Shown here one piece after another: positions 43,442 to 52,216 of a stretch of DNA of 64,000 nt. Source of the stretch: an uncultured Tessaracoccus sp. (GTDB lineage: Bacteria; Actinomycetota; Actinomycetes; Propionibacteriales; Propionibacteriaceae); contig NZ_CALUCN010000007.1 of the NCBI RefSeq assembly GCF_943914565.1, forward strand, positions 62,001-126,000, written 5' to 3'. The notes beneath the pieces were generated by a model that worked only from the letters and a program-made list of their open reading frames with translations, was not told the origin of the DNA and did no database searches. Each line of letters starts with the position of its first letter. Position 1 is the stretch's first letter. Position numbers and translations under genes: made by a program.

Positions 43442-44995
43442 ATGGCGCCCCGCTTGCTGACCGATCCGATGCTGCAGTGTCCGGGACCCGACTCGGTGCA
43501 CGTCGTGTGGTTCACCGACGCGCCCGCCCCCGGCCGCGTCGTCGCCGGCGGCCACGTGGTGGAGGCCCGGGCCACCCGACTCACGCGCATGGCAGACGAC
43601 TCCGGTGACGCCCTGGCCCCCGTCGAGGTGTGGCGGCACGAGGCGCTCGTCCGCGGGCTCGCCCCCGGGCAGCGCCTGCCGTACCACGTCGAGGTGGGCG
43701 GCGACGAGGCTCAACGCAGCGCGACGTTCCACCTCCGGCCCGCGCCCCGGGACACCCCGGTGCAGCTCATGCTCGCGAGCGACCACCAGCTGCACCCCAA
43801 TGCGACGCGGGCGATGGAGCTCGCGCACCAGACGTTCGGGCCCGTCGACGGGATCGTGTTCGCCGGCGACCTCGCCAATGTGCCCGACCGCGCGGCCGAC
43901 TGGTTCCACTCCCCCGGGGCGTTCTTCCGATCGCTGCAGGGCCGCGCCGACGCGACGGGATCCGACCGCCGGGTGAGCCGCGGCGCCCCACTGTTGCAGG
44001 AGACCCCCTTGTGGCCGGCCATCGGCAACCACGAGGTGCAGGGACGCGTCGGTCCGGACCGGGGCCTCACGATGTCCGCCGTGCCGCGCCACGTCGCGGC
44101 GGCCCACTGCCCCGGGTGCCTCGTCGGGCCGGAGCGCGAGCGGTGGATCGAGGACCACTCGTGGTCCGTGCGCACGGTCGAGGAGCTCTTCCGCCTGCCG
44201 ACGAACCCGTCGGGGCACTCCCGGTGGTACGCCACCACGATCGGCGACGTGAGGCTCGTCACGCTGTTCCACACCAGGCAGTGGCGCCCCGCCGACGCCG
44301 ATGCGAACCCGTCGCGTCGCACCCGTCCGAGCCGCTTCCAGGAGAGCAAGCGGCACCTCGACGAGCCGCTCGAGCAGGGGCACGGCTGCCACGTGTTCCA
44401 GGACCTCGACCCCGACGGCGACCAGTTCCGCTGGCTGCGCGACGAGCTCGCCTCGGCCGAACGGGCCGCGTGCCGGTACACGATCGTCCAGCTGCACGAG
44501 GGCGCACACGGCTGGGGTGGCAACGTCGAACCGCCGTTTGGCACCCCGGAGCGCATCGAGGAACGCGACGAAGCCGGGCAGCTCGTCGGGATCCGCTACG
44601 AGTACGACCGCGCACGCAACCACCTCGCCCGCACGGTGATGCCGCTGCTCGAGGACGCCGGGGTGCAGCTCGTGTACTCGGGCCACTCGCACGTCTGGAA
44701 CCGCTTCGCCCACGGCGGCACCCAATACCTCGAGGCGTCGAACACGGGCCGCTCGCACGGCATCCACGACGCCGCGAACCCGCGCCCGGTGCCGCCGCCC
44801 CCGTGGCGCAGCGAGTGCTACACCGCCGTCGGGAATCCCTACGGAGTCGCGCCGGCCGCGCCACCGTTCGGGCACTCCGACGTGATGACCTTCACCCGGT
44901 TCGACTCCGCCTCGGGGCGGCTGGAGAGCTGGCGGGCGCGCGTCGACGGTGCGCCGGAGTGCTTCGACGTGGTGACGCTCACCCCGCACGGATGA
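43442..44995 (+). CDS. Calcineurin-like metallophosphoesterase
   Basis: The 517-residue protein has an N-terminal Fn3-like part (about 1-100) and a metallophosphatase core with ASDHQLHP, VFAGDLANVPD, AIGNHEVQG and the late His cluster VYSGHSHVWNRF. The first motif reads DHQ where DxH is usual. The arrangement resembles purple-acid-type phosphatases. There is no signal peptide from this start. Substrate is unknown. It converges with the ABC-F gene. Confidence 0.85.
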   Translation: MAPRLLTDPMLQCPGPDSVHVVWFTDAPAPGRVVAGGHVVEARATRLTRMADDSGDALAPVEVWRHEALVRGLAPGQRLPYHVEVGGDEAQRSATFHLRPAPRDTPVQLMLASDHQLHPNATRAMELAHQTFGPVDGIVFAGDLANVPDRAADWFHSPGAFFRSLQGRADATGSDRRVSRGAPLLQETPLWPAIGNHEVQGRVGPDRGLTMSAVPRHVAAAHCPGCLVGPERERWIEDHSWSVRTVEELFRLPTNPSGHSRWYATTIGDVRLVTLFHTRQWRPADADANPSRRTRPSRFQESKRHLDEPLEQGHGCHVFQDLDPDGDQFRWLRDELASAERAACRYTIVQLHEGAHGWGGNVEPPFGTPERIEERDEAGQLVGIRYEYDRARNHLARTVMPLLEDAGVQLVYSGHSHVWNRFAHGGTQYLEASNTGRSHGIHDAANPRPVPPPPWRSECYTAVGNPYGVAPAAPPFGHSDVMTFTRFDSASGRLESWRARVDGAPECFDVVTLTPHG

Positions 44996-45013
44996 CGGAG
45001 CGGTCGGGTCCAC

Positions 45014-46612
45014 TCAGGCGAGCTGCACGAGCTCCGCGTAGTCGTCGTTCCACAGGTCCTCGACCCCGTCGGGCAGCAGCAGCACCCGGTCCGGTTCCAG
45101 GGCCTCGACCGCGCCCGGGTCGTGCGTGACGAGGATCACGGCGCCGGTGTAGGTGCGGATCGCGTTCAGCACCTCCGCGCGCGAGGCCGGGTCGAGGTTG
45201 TTCGTCGGCTCGTCGAGGAGGAGGACGTTGGCGGCGGAGACGACGAGCATCGCCAGGGCGAGCCGTGTCTTCTCCCCACCGGAGAGCACCTTGGCGGGCT
45301 TGTCGACGTCGTCGCCGGAGAACAGGAAGGAGCCCAGCACGTTGCGCACGCCGGTGTCGTCGAGGTCCGGGGACGCCGACCGCATGTTCTCCAGCACGGT
45401 GCGGTCCACGTCGAGCGTCTCGTGCTCCTGCGCGTAGTAGCCGAGCTTCGCGCCGTGGCCGGTGACGACCCGGCCACTCGTCGGCTCCTCGATGCCGGCG
45501 AGCAGGCGCAGCATCGTCGTCTTGCCGGCGCCGTTCAGGCCCAGGATGCACACCTTCGAGCCGCGGTCGATCGCGAGGTCGACGGCGGTGAACACCTCGA
45601 GCGAGCCGTAGGACTTGCTGAGCGACTCCCCCACCAGCGGTGTCCTGCCCGAGGGCTGCGGGTCCGGGAAGCGGATGTGCGCCACCTTGTCCTGCTGGCG
45701 CTCCCCCTCGACCCCGGCCAGGAGCCGTTCGGCGCGTCGGGCCATGTTCTGCGCCGCGACGGCCTTGGTGGCCTTGGCGCGCATCTTGTCGGCCTGCGCG
45801 AGCAGCTGGCCGGCCTTGCGCTCGGCGTTGGCCCGCTCACGGCGGCGACGCTTCTCGTCGGTCTCACGCTGGGTGAGGTAGCGTCGCCAGTCCATCGAGT
45901 AGATGTCGAGGACCGAGCGGTTGGCATCCAGGTGGAACACCTTGTTGACGACGGCGCCGAGCAGGTCGACGTCGTGGCTGATCATCAGCACGCCGCCCTG
46001 GTACGACTGGAGGAACCCGCGCAGCCAGTGGATCGAGTCGGCGTCGAGGTGGTTCGTGGGCTCGTCCAGCAGGAGCGTGTCGGCGTTGGCGAACAGGATG
46101 CGCGCGAGCTCGACCCGACGTCGCTGCCCGCCCGAGAGCGTCTTGATCGGTTGGGAGAGCACCCGGTCGGGCAGGCCCAGGTTGGCGGCGATCCTCGCGG
46201 CCTCGCTCTCGGCCGCGTAGCCACCGCCCGCGACGAAGGCCTGCTCCGCGCGGGCGTACCGCGCCATCGCGTCCTCGCGTTCGGCGGGCGTGCCGTTGGC
46301 CATCTGCTCCTCGGCCTCCTGCATGCGACGCGCGGCGTGGTCGAGCCCGCGCGCACCGAGCACGCGGTCGAGGGCGAGCTGTTCGGAGTCGCCCGAACGG
46401 GGATCCTGCGGGAGGTAGCCGAGGGTGCCGGATCGGACCACCTTCCCCGCGGCGGGGAGACCCTCCCCCGCGAGGATGCGGGTGAGGGTGGTCTTTCCGG
46501 CGCCGTTGCGCCCGACGAGTCCCACCTTGTCCCCCGCGGCGAGTTGGAAGGTCACCGGTTCGAGCAGGAGCCTCGCCCCTGCCCGCACCTCCACGTCACG
46601 CACCTGCAACAC
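45014..46612 (-). CDS. ABC-F family ribosome-associated ATPase
   Basis: The 532-residue protein has two ABC domains and no membrane part: Walker A GRNGAGKTT and GLNGAGKTT, signatures LSGGQRRRVELARIL and LSGGEKTRLALAML, and Walker B LLLDEPTNHLD and LLLDEPTNNLD. The charged interdomain linker (about residues 240-310) is the ribosome-contacting P-site tip. ABC-F members act on stalled ribosomes or protect against antibiotics; which applies here is not clear. GTG 46612 has a TAGAGT box 8 nt upstream. Confidence 0.93.
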   Translation of the reverse strand: MLQVRDVEVRAGARLLLEPVTFQLAAGDKVGLVGRNGAGKTTLTRILAGEGLPAAGKVVRSGTLGYLPQDPRSGDSEQLALDRVLGARGLDHAARRMQEAEEQMANGTPAEREDAMARYARAEQAFVAGGGYAAESEAARIAANLGLPDRVLSQPIKTLSGGQRRRVELARILFANADTLLLDEPTNHLDADSIHWLRGFLQSYQGGVLMISHDVDLLGAVVNKVFHLDANRSVLDIYSMDWRRYLTQRETDEKRRRRERANAERKAGQLLAQADKMRAKATKAVAAQNMARRAERLLAGVEGERQQDKVAHIRFPDPQPSGRTPLVGESLSKSYGSLEVFTAVDLAIDRGSKVCILGLNGAGKTTMLRLLAGIEEPTSGRVVTGHGAKLGYYAQEHETLDVDRTVLENMRSASPDLDDTGVRNVLGSFLFSGDDVDKPAKVLSGGEKTRLALAMLVVSAANVLLLDEPTNNLDPASRAEVLNAIRTYTGAVILVTHDPGAVEALEPDRVLLLPDGVEDLWNDDYAELVQLA

Positions 46613-46620
46613 GAGTGGTC

Positions 46621-46626
46621 ACTCTA
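46621..46626 (-). promoter_or_regulatory. Candidate leaderless -10 box (TAGAGT) for the ABC-F gene
   Basis: TAGAGT on the minus strand ends 8 nt before the GTG at 46612; no ribosome binding site lies between. Confidence 0.45.
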
Positions 46627-46646
46627 CGCCACCGGGCCGGAAACGC

Positions 46647-46686
46647 ACCGGACCCGGCGCTCGCGGGTGCGAACGTCGGGTCCGGT
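46647..46686 (-). terminator. Stem-loop after the secreted anchor-K-like gene
   Basis: Ten-base perfect arms (ACCGGACCCG and its complement) enclose a 20-nt loop, beginning 18 bases past the stop at 46705. On the minus strand a GCGTTTCC follows, a short T-run. It is a fair terminator candidate separating this gene from ABC-F. Confidence 0.55.
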
Positions 46687-46704
46687 TGGGTTGGTGTCAG
46701 GTGC

Positions 46705-47931
46705 TCAGACGCCGGTGCTCGGGAGACCGGGCTTGTCGGGCGTCGGCGTGGACGGCGCCGGGGCCGGCGTCGACGGCTTCGGAGCCGGCTCGGACGGCTT
46801 CGGGGCCGGCGTGGAGGGCTTCGGCTCGGGCTGCAGGTCACCCGTCGGCGCGTTGATGAGCGTGCAGGTCACGTCGAGCGCAGCCGCGCTGGTGGCGGCG
46901 GGCACGTTGATCGTGACCTTGTTGCCCTTCACCGTGGTCGCCTCCGCCGGGAGCGCGGTGCCCTCACCGTCGACGCAGCGGGCGCCGCGCAGGGCGAGGC
47001 CGTCCTGGAGCCCCGCCTCGGTGACGGTCACGGACTCGTTGGGCGAGAGCACGGGGTGCGCCACGGAGCCGTAGGCGCTGCCGTCCTTCTTGGCCGGGTC
47101 GAGGGTCACCTCGGTCTCGTCCCAGGCGCTACCGGTCAGCGAGGACGCGGTGGTGAGCTTCACGGGCTGAGCGTCGGTCCACCCCTTCGGGGCGTCCTCG
47201 ACGGTCTTGGTGATCGTGAGCTTGCGGACCTGCTCGAACGAGCCCCAGAGGCACGACTTCGTGACGTCGCCCTCGACGGTCTGCCACTTGTTCATGGCCT
47301 TGGTGCCGTCGCTGTCGCAGTCCGCGAAGCCGGCGATGACCATGCGGTACTGCATGCCGTTCTGCGTGACGGTGGCCGACGCGGACTGGTTGCGGAAGCC
47401 CACGAAGTCATCCGAGCAGTCCGGGCTGCCCGAGCACTGGTTCGGCGTCTCGAAGAACGTGTAGCCGAACGAGAAGTCCGTGTCGATGTTCTTCGCGCGC
47501 AGCTCGAGCGTGCCGTGGTAGAGGCTGCCGTCGAGACCGCGACTGACGACGGGGCGGTTGTAGTGCGTGACGGTGCCGAGCTTCACGTTCTTGCCCAGCG
47601 GCATCTCGCTCAGGGCGGCGGGCACGAACTCAAGCGTGCTCTGCTCGTCGTGGTTGAGGGCGTCGGGGCAGGGCCGGCCGGCCTTGCGTCCGTGCGCCGC
47701 CGCGACGGGGGTGCCGGTGTCGGCCCAGTCGCTGGCCTTGCCGTCGCCCACGGGCGAGAAGTTGAAGCAGTTCTCCTCGCCCTCGACGACCTTGTGCTCG
47801 GCGAAGCGGGCCTCCCATCCCTCCACGTCGATGGCGGACGCCTCGGCGGCCGGCAGCACGAGCGCGGAGCTCGTGGCGAGCAGCGAGGCGGCGGCCAGGG
47901 CGAGCCCCGACCGGCGTGTGGTGTGCGTCAT
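46705..47931 (-). CDS. Secreted surface-type protein ending in a bare LPxTG motif
   Basis: The 408-residue product has a signal peptide (GLALAAASLLATSSALVLPA). A middle domain (about 35-210; NCFNFSP, TVTHYNRPV, FETPNQCSG) resembles choice-of-anchor K domains. An Ig/prealbumin-like repeat domain follows (KLTITKTVEDAPKGW to VTCTLINAP), as in pilin-related surface proteins. It ends with a KPSTPAP-type linker and stops at GLPSTGV. No hydrophobic helix or basic tail follows LPSTG. ATG 47931 has GAGGGG upstream. Confidence 0.82.
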   Translation of the reverse strand: MTHTTRRSGLALAAASLLATSSALVLPAAEASAIDVEGWEARFAEHKVVEGEENCFNFSPVGDGKASDWADTGTPVAAAHGRKAGRPCPDALNHDEQSTLEFVPAALSEMPLGKNVKLGTVTHYNRPVVSRGLDGSLYHGTLELRAKNIDTDFSFGYTFFETPNQCSGSPDCSDDFVGFRNQSASATVTQNGMQYRMVIAGFADCDSDGTKAMNKWQTVEGDVTKSCLWGSFEQVRKLTITKTVEDAPKGWTDAQPVKLTTASSLTGSAWDETEVTLDPAKKDGSAYGSVAHPVLSPNESVTVTEAGLQDGLALRGARCVDGEGTALPAEATTVKGNKVTINVPAATSAAALDVTCTLINAPTGDLQPEPKPSTPAPKPSEPAPKPSTPAPAPSTPTPDKPGLPSTGV

Positions 47932-48130
47932 GATCGTTCCCCTCAGGATTTCGTTGTGGGTGGACGGGTGGTCCCGTCCGGTCGCGCAGCACCATAGCCG
48001 CGCAATGGTGTCACGACGAACCGCCAAACCCCTTGTCACGCAGTCAGCGCACACATTTGCCGAAAAGTGGGAACGAACGTTCCCCTGATTGCACGGCATT
48101 GGTACGTTCGCACCCCGCCCCGAGCGTTCC

Positions 48131-49066
48131 TCAGCCCACCGATTCCATGCGCCGACGGCGGCGCGCCCTGCGCGCGGCGAGCACGCCGTCGGTGGCGAAG
48201 ATCGCGACCGCGAGCCAGACGAGGAGGAACCCGGCCCAGCGCGCGGCCGGCATCGGCTCGTCGAGCAACAGCCAGCCGATGAGGAACTGCCACAGCGGGC
48301 TCAGGTACTGCAGCATCCCGATGCCGACCATCGGCAGGTGTCGCGCAGCCGTCGCGAAGAGCAGGAGCGGCACCGCCGTCACGACCCCGGCGAGCGCGAG
48401 CAGGGCCCCGTACGCGTCGAGGCCGAACGTCTGCTCCCCGCGGGCGGCGAGGACGCCCAGCACCACGAGCGCGACGGGGGTCACCGTCGCGGTCTCGACG
48501 ACGAGACCTTCCACCGGCCGCACGGTGGACCCGACCTGCTTCTTCACCAGCGAGTACAGACCGAAGGTCACCGTGAGCAGCAGCGCCACCCACGGCACCT
48601 CACCGTAGGCGACCAACATGACCACGACGGCCAGCACCCCCACGCCGACGGCGGCCCACTGCAGCGCGCGCAGCTGCTCCCCGAGCACGACGAGGCCGAG
48701 CGCCACGACCGTGAGCGGGTTCACGAAGTACCCGAGCGCCGCCTCGAGCGTTCGCCCGGTGAGCACCCCGAAGACGTAGGTGCTCCAGTTGAGCGTGACG
48801 AGGACGCCTGCGGCCCCGAGACGCAGCGCGGTGCGACGGTCGCGCAGCACCGCGCCGAGGCGCCGCCACCCACGGGCGGCCGCGAGCAGGGCACCGGCGA
48901 GGACGAGGCTCCACACGATCCGGTGCGCCACGATCTCGACGGGGCCCGAGCGGGCGAGGAGCACGAAGTAGAGCGGGAAGACGCCCCACAGGGTGTAGGC
49001 GAGGACGCCGGCGATCCAGCCCTTGCTGCGGTCAGAGGCTGTAGCCAATGGCCCGGAGCTGCTCAC
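48131..49066 (-). CDS. rarD: EamA family transporter RarD
   Basis: The 311-residue protein has ten predicted helices and RarD features: GVLAYTLWGVFPLYF at the start, VEIVAHRIVWSL, LNWSTYVFGVLTGRTLEAALGYFVNPL and GMLQYLSPLWQFLIGW. RarD belongs to the drug/metabolite transporter superfamily; substrate is unknown. The GTG at 49066 overlaps the end of the sufT-like gene by 35 bases; a TTG shortly downstream is an alternative start. Confidence 0.88.
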   Translation of the reverse strand: MSSSGPLATASDRSKGWIAGVLAYTLWGVFPLYFVLLARSGPVEIVAHRIVWSLVLAGALLAAARGWRRLGAVLRDRRTALRLGAAGVLVTLNWSTYVFGVLTGRTLEAALGYFVNPLTVVALGLVVLGEQLRALQWAAVGVGVLAVVVMLVAYGEVPWVALLLTVTFGLYSLVKKQVGSTVRPVEGLVVETATVTPVALVVLGVLAARGEQTFGLDAYGALLALAGVVTAVPLLLFATAARHLPMVGIGMLQYLSPLWQFLIGWLLLDEPMPAARWAGFLLVWLAVAIFATDGVLAARRARRRRRMESVG

Positions 49067-49406
49067 GCCCCTCGTCGGTGATCATCTCGAGGTTCCACGG
49101 CGGGAGCCACACCCAGTTGATCGTGACGGAGTTCACGAGCCCGTCGAGCACGTACTTCGTGTCGTACTCGATCTTGTCGGTGAGCGGGCAGGTCGGCGAC
49201 GTCAGGGTCATGTCGAGCGTGACGTTGGACTCGTCGTCGATCGTGACGCCGTAGAGCAGGCCGAGATCGACGATGTTGACCATCAGCTCGGGGTCCACGA
49301 CGTCGCGCATGGCCTCGCGGATGTCGTCCTCGGAGGGCGCCGCGGAGGGGACGGCGACGTCGGGCAGTTCGTCCTTGACGAGGTCGCTGGGTCGGGGTTC
49401 GGTCAT
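49032..49406 (-). CDS. sufT: Metal-sulfur cluster assembly factor (DUF59/MIP18, SufT-like)
   Basis: The 124-residue product has the DUF59 motif DVVDPELMVNIVDLGLLYGV and the Cys motif LTSPTCPLTDKIE, then NWVWLPPWNLEMITDEGRE. Such proteins assist Fe-S cluster maturation or transfer and end the SUF operon in many actinobacteria. Its ATG overlaps the sufU stop as ATGA. Confidence 0.92.
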   Translation of the reverse strand: MTEPRPSDLVKDELPDVAVPSAAPSEDDIREAMRDVVDPELMVNIVDLGLLYGVTIDDESNVTLDMTLTSPTCPLTDKIEYDTKYVLDGLVNSVTINWVWLPPWNLEMITDEGREQLRAIGYSL

Positions 49407-49849
49407 TGCTGCTCCTTCGATCGGGCACGGAGGATGGCGTCCCGGACGGCGGACCATCCGAGCAGGGCGCACTTCACGCGCGCGGGGAACTTCGCGACGC
49501 CTGCGAAGGCGATGGCGTCCTCGAAACGGTCCTCGTCCGGGACCTGCTCGCCGCGGGACTGCATGACGTCCACGAACTCGTCGTGGAGCTCGAGTGCCGT
49601 CGTGGCGGGCTTGCCGATCACGAGGTCGCTCATGATCGACGTGGAGGCCTGGGAGATCGAGCACCCCTCGGCCGCGTAGGAGACGTCCTCCACCACCCCG
49701 TCGACGACGTGCACCCGGAGCGTGAGCTCGTCGCCGCACGACGGGTTCACGTGGTGCACCTGCTCGTCGTAGGGCTCGCGCAGACCGCTGTGGTGCTTCT
49801 CCCGGTAGTGGTCGAGGATGATCGTCTGGTACAGCTCGTCGACGTTCAT
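49403..49849 (-). CDS. sufU: SUF system scaffold/zinc-dependent sulfurtransferase SufU
   Basis: The 148-residue IscU-like protein has the three conserved Cys in HHVNPSCGDEL, YAAEGCSISQAS and FPARVKCALLGW. SufU accepts persulfide sulfur from SufS, the gene just upstream. The SufU-type insertion between the second and third Cys is present. Its start overlaps the sufS stop as ATGA. Confidence 0.95.
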   Translation of the reverse strand: MNVDELYQTIILDHYREKHHSGLREPYDEQVHHVNPSCGDELTLRVHVVDGVVEDVSYAAEGCSISQASTSIMSDLVIGKPATTALELHDEFVDVMQSRGEQVPDEDRFEDAIAFAGVAKFPARVKCALLGWSAVRDAILRARSKEQQ

Positions 49850-51096
49850 CGTGTGCCTCCCGTTCTCGGCGCGAAGTAGTCGCGGGTGAAGACGAGCGCG
49901 TCGGCGAGCGCGTCGATCTCGTCGGGGCGCGTCGTGAGGTACGAACTGGCCCTCGTCGAGGACTGCACGCCGAGCCTGCGGTGCAGGGGACGCGCGCAGT
50001 GGTGCCCGCCGCGCACCGCGATGCCGCGGCTGTCGAGCAGCTGCATCACGTCGTGCGGGTGGACGCCCTCCAGCGTGAACGAGATGGCCGAACCGCGGTC
50101 CACCGCCTCGGCGGGGCCGAGGAGCCGGACACCGTCGATCGCGGTGAGCCGCTCGAGGGCGTGGGCGGTGACCGCGTGCTCGTGGGCCTCGATCTCGGCC
50201 ATGCCGATGCCCTCGAGGAACTCGATCGCGGCGGCGAGTCCCGCAGCCTGCGCGATCGGTGGCGTGCCGGCCTCGAAGCGGTGCGGCGGCGCGGCGAACG
50301 TCGAGCGCTCCATCTCCACGACCTCGATCATCTCGCCGCCGCCCAGGAAGGGCGGCATCTGCTCGAGCAGGTCGTGCCGGCCCCAGAGCACGCCGATGCC
50401 GGTGGGTCCGCACATCTTGTGGCCGGTGAACGCCAGGAGGTCCGCGCCGAGCGCGCCCACGTCGGTGGGCTGGTGCGGCACGCCCTGCGAGGCGTCGACC
50501 ACGAGCACGGCCCCGACGGCGTGCGCGAGTTCGGCGACGCGCGCGACGGGGTTGCGAGTGCCGAGCACGTTCGAGACCCAGGTGAGGGTGACGACCTTGG
50601 TGCGCTCGTTGATGAGCCCCTCGGCCTCGGCCTTCTCCAGGTCGAGGCGCCCGTCGTCGGTGATGTCGAACCAGCGCAGCGTGGCGCCGGTGCGCTCACA
50701 GATCAGCTGCCACGGCACGATGTTGGAGTGGTGCTCCATCACCGAGGTGACGATCTCATCGCCGGGGCCCAGCTGGCCGCCGAGCGAGTTGGCGACGAGG
50801 TTCAGCGCCTCAGAGGCGTTCTTCGTGAAGATGACCTCCTCGGGGCGCTCGGCCTTGATGAAGCGTGCGACGGTGGCCCGGGCGCCCTCGAACGCCTCGG
50901 TGGCCTCGCCGCCGAGCAGGTGCATCGCCCGCGCCACGTTGGCGTTGTGCTGCAGGTAGTGCTGGGCGATCGCGTCGACGACCTGGCGCGGCTTCTGCGA
51001 GGTGTTCGCCGAGTCGAGGTACACCAAGGGCAAGTCCCCCACCGTGCGCTGCAGGATGGGGAACTCGGACCGGATGGCGTCGACGTCGTAGGTCAC
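49846..51096 (-). CDS. sufS: Cysteine desulfurase SufS
   Basis: The 416-residue PLP enzyme has the Lys that binds PLP in FTGHKMCGPTGIGVLWG, the active Cys in RGGHHCARPLHRRLG and EHHSNIVPWQ. These are group II (SufS) features. It supplies sulfur to SufU. GTG 51096 overlaps the sufC stop as GTGA. All core residues are intact. Confidence 0.96.
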   Translation of the reverse strand: MTYDVDAIRSEFPILQRTVGDLPLVYLDSANTSQKPRQVVDAIAQHYLQHNANVARAMHLLGGEATEAFEGARATVARFIKAERPEEVIFTKNASEALNLVANSLGGQLGPGDEIVTSVMEHHSNIVPWQLICERTGATLRWFDITDDGRLDLEKAEAEGLINERTKVVTLTWVSNVLGTRNPVARVAELAHAVGAVLVVDASQGVPHQPTDVGALGADLLAFTGHKMCGPTGIGVLWGRHDLLEQMPPFLGGGEMIEVVEMERSTFAAPPHRFEAGTPPIAQAAGLAAAIEFLEGIGMAEIEAHEHAVTAHALERLTAIDGVRLLGPAEAVDRGSAISFTLEGVHPHDVMQLLDSRGIAVRGGHHCARPLHRRLGVQSSTRASSYLTTRPDEIDALADALVFTRDYFAPRTGGTR

Positions 51097-51854
51097 CGGG
51101 CGCCAGCCTTCACGTAGGCCTCGTAGCCCTCCGCCTCGAGCTTGTCGGCGAGCTCACGGCCGCCGGACTCGACGACCTGCCCGTCGACGAACACGTGCAC
51201 CTTCGTGGGCTCGATGTACTTCAGGATGCGCGTGTAGTGCGTGATGAGGATGACCGCCTTGTCGCCGCTGCTGGCGTAGCGGTTGACGCCCTCGGAGACG
51301 ACGCGCAGCGCGTCGATGTCGAGGCCGGAGTCCGTCTCGTCGAGGATCGCCGCCTTCGGGTCGAGCAGCTGCAGCTGCGCGATCTCGTGGCGCTTCTTCT
51401 CGCCGCCGGAGAAGCCCTCGTTCACCGACCGGGCGGAGAACGACTTGTCGAGCTGCATCTCCTCGAGCGCGGACTCGACGTCCTTCACCCAGGTGCGCAC
51501 CTTCGGCGCCTCGCCGTCGATCGCGGTCTTGGCGGTGCGGAGGAAGTTCGCGACCGACACGCCCGGCACCTCGACGGGGTACTGCATCGCGAGGTAGAGC
51601 CCGGCGCGGGCGCACTCGTCGACGGTGAGGTCGGTGAGCTCGGTGCCGTCCAGGGTCACGGACCCGGAGGTGATCTCGTACTTCGGGTGGCCGGCGATCG
51701 CGTAGGCGAGCGTGGACTTGCCGGAGCCGTTCGGCCCCATGATGGCGTGCAACTCACCGGAGTTCACGGTGAGGTTCACGCCCTTGAGGATCTCCTTGGG
51801 CCCGTCCTCGGTGAGGACGTCAGCGTGGAGGTCGGTGATGACGAGTTCGGACAT
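51093..51854 (-). CDS. sufC: Fe-S assembly ATPase SufC
   Basis: The 253-residue ABC ATPase has Walker A MGPNGSGKSTLA, the SufC signature FSGGEKKRHEIAQL and Walker B AILDETDSGLDIDAL, the form with ETDSGLD that is specific to SufC. It drives the SufBC2D complex. ATG 51854 has an AGGAGA site; it is 20 bases after the Rieske gene. Confidence 0.96.
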   Translation of the reverse strand: MSELVITDLHADVLTEDGPKEILKGVNLTVNSGELHAIMGPNGSGKSTLAYAIAGHPKYEITSGSVTLDGTELTDLTVDECARAGLYLAMQYPVEVPGVSVANFLRTAKTAIDGEAPKVRTWVKDVESALEEMQLDKSFSARSVNEGFSGGEKKRHEIAQLQLLDPKAAILDETDSGLDIDALRVVSEGVNRYASSGDKAVILITHYTRILKYIEPTKVHVFVDGQVVESGGRELADKLEAEGYEAYVKAGAR

Positions 51855-51874
51855 GGGTGAGGTTCTCCTGGATG

Positions 51875-52216
51875 CTACTGGGATTCGTTGACGGTGGTGG
51901 TGGGGTCGACCTGGATCTCGTCGCCCTCGATGCGGACCGGGAAGACGCGCACGGGCTGGGTGGCGGGGAGGCTCTTCGCCTCGCCGGTGGCGAGGTCGAA
52001 CACCGAGCCGTGGAGGTAGCACTCGATGGTGCCGTCCTCCACGTCGCCCTCCGAGAGGGGGACGTTGCCGTGGCTGCACTCGTCCTCGATCGCGAAGAGC
52101 CGCCCTCCGTGGCGCACGATCGCGACGTCGAGGTCCTCCTCGGGGGTCTCGACCTCGACCGCCAGCGGCAGGTCGTCGTCGAGCTCGTCGGCCGAGGCGA
52201 CGCGCACCCAGCTCAC
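51875..52216 (-). CDS. Rieske-type [2Fe-2S] ferredoxin of the SUF operon
   Basis: The 113-residue protein carries the second Rieske half ECYLHGSVFD and first half ECSHGNVPLSEG. The first motif has the spacing C-x-H (CSH) and the second C-x2-H, as in Rieske ferredoxins. It lies between sufD and sufC, the usual actinobacterial place, and may donate electrons in cluster assembly. GTG 52216 overlaps the sufD stop as GTGA. Confidence 0.93.
   Translation of the reverse strand: MSWVRVASADELDDDLPLAVEVETPEEDLDVAIVRHGGRLFAIEDECSHGNVPLSEGDVEDGTIECYLHGSVFDLATGEAKSLPATQPVRVFPVRIEGDEIQVDPTTTVNESQ

Noticed and set aside
46613..46704. Lost LPxTG membrane tail through a frameshift
   Set aside because: I read past the stop of the secreted protein in frame, and also past the GH20 stop: neither has a hydrophobic helix followed by basic residues.
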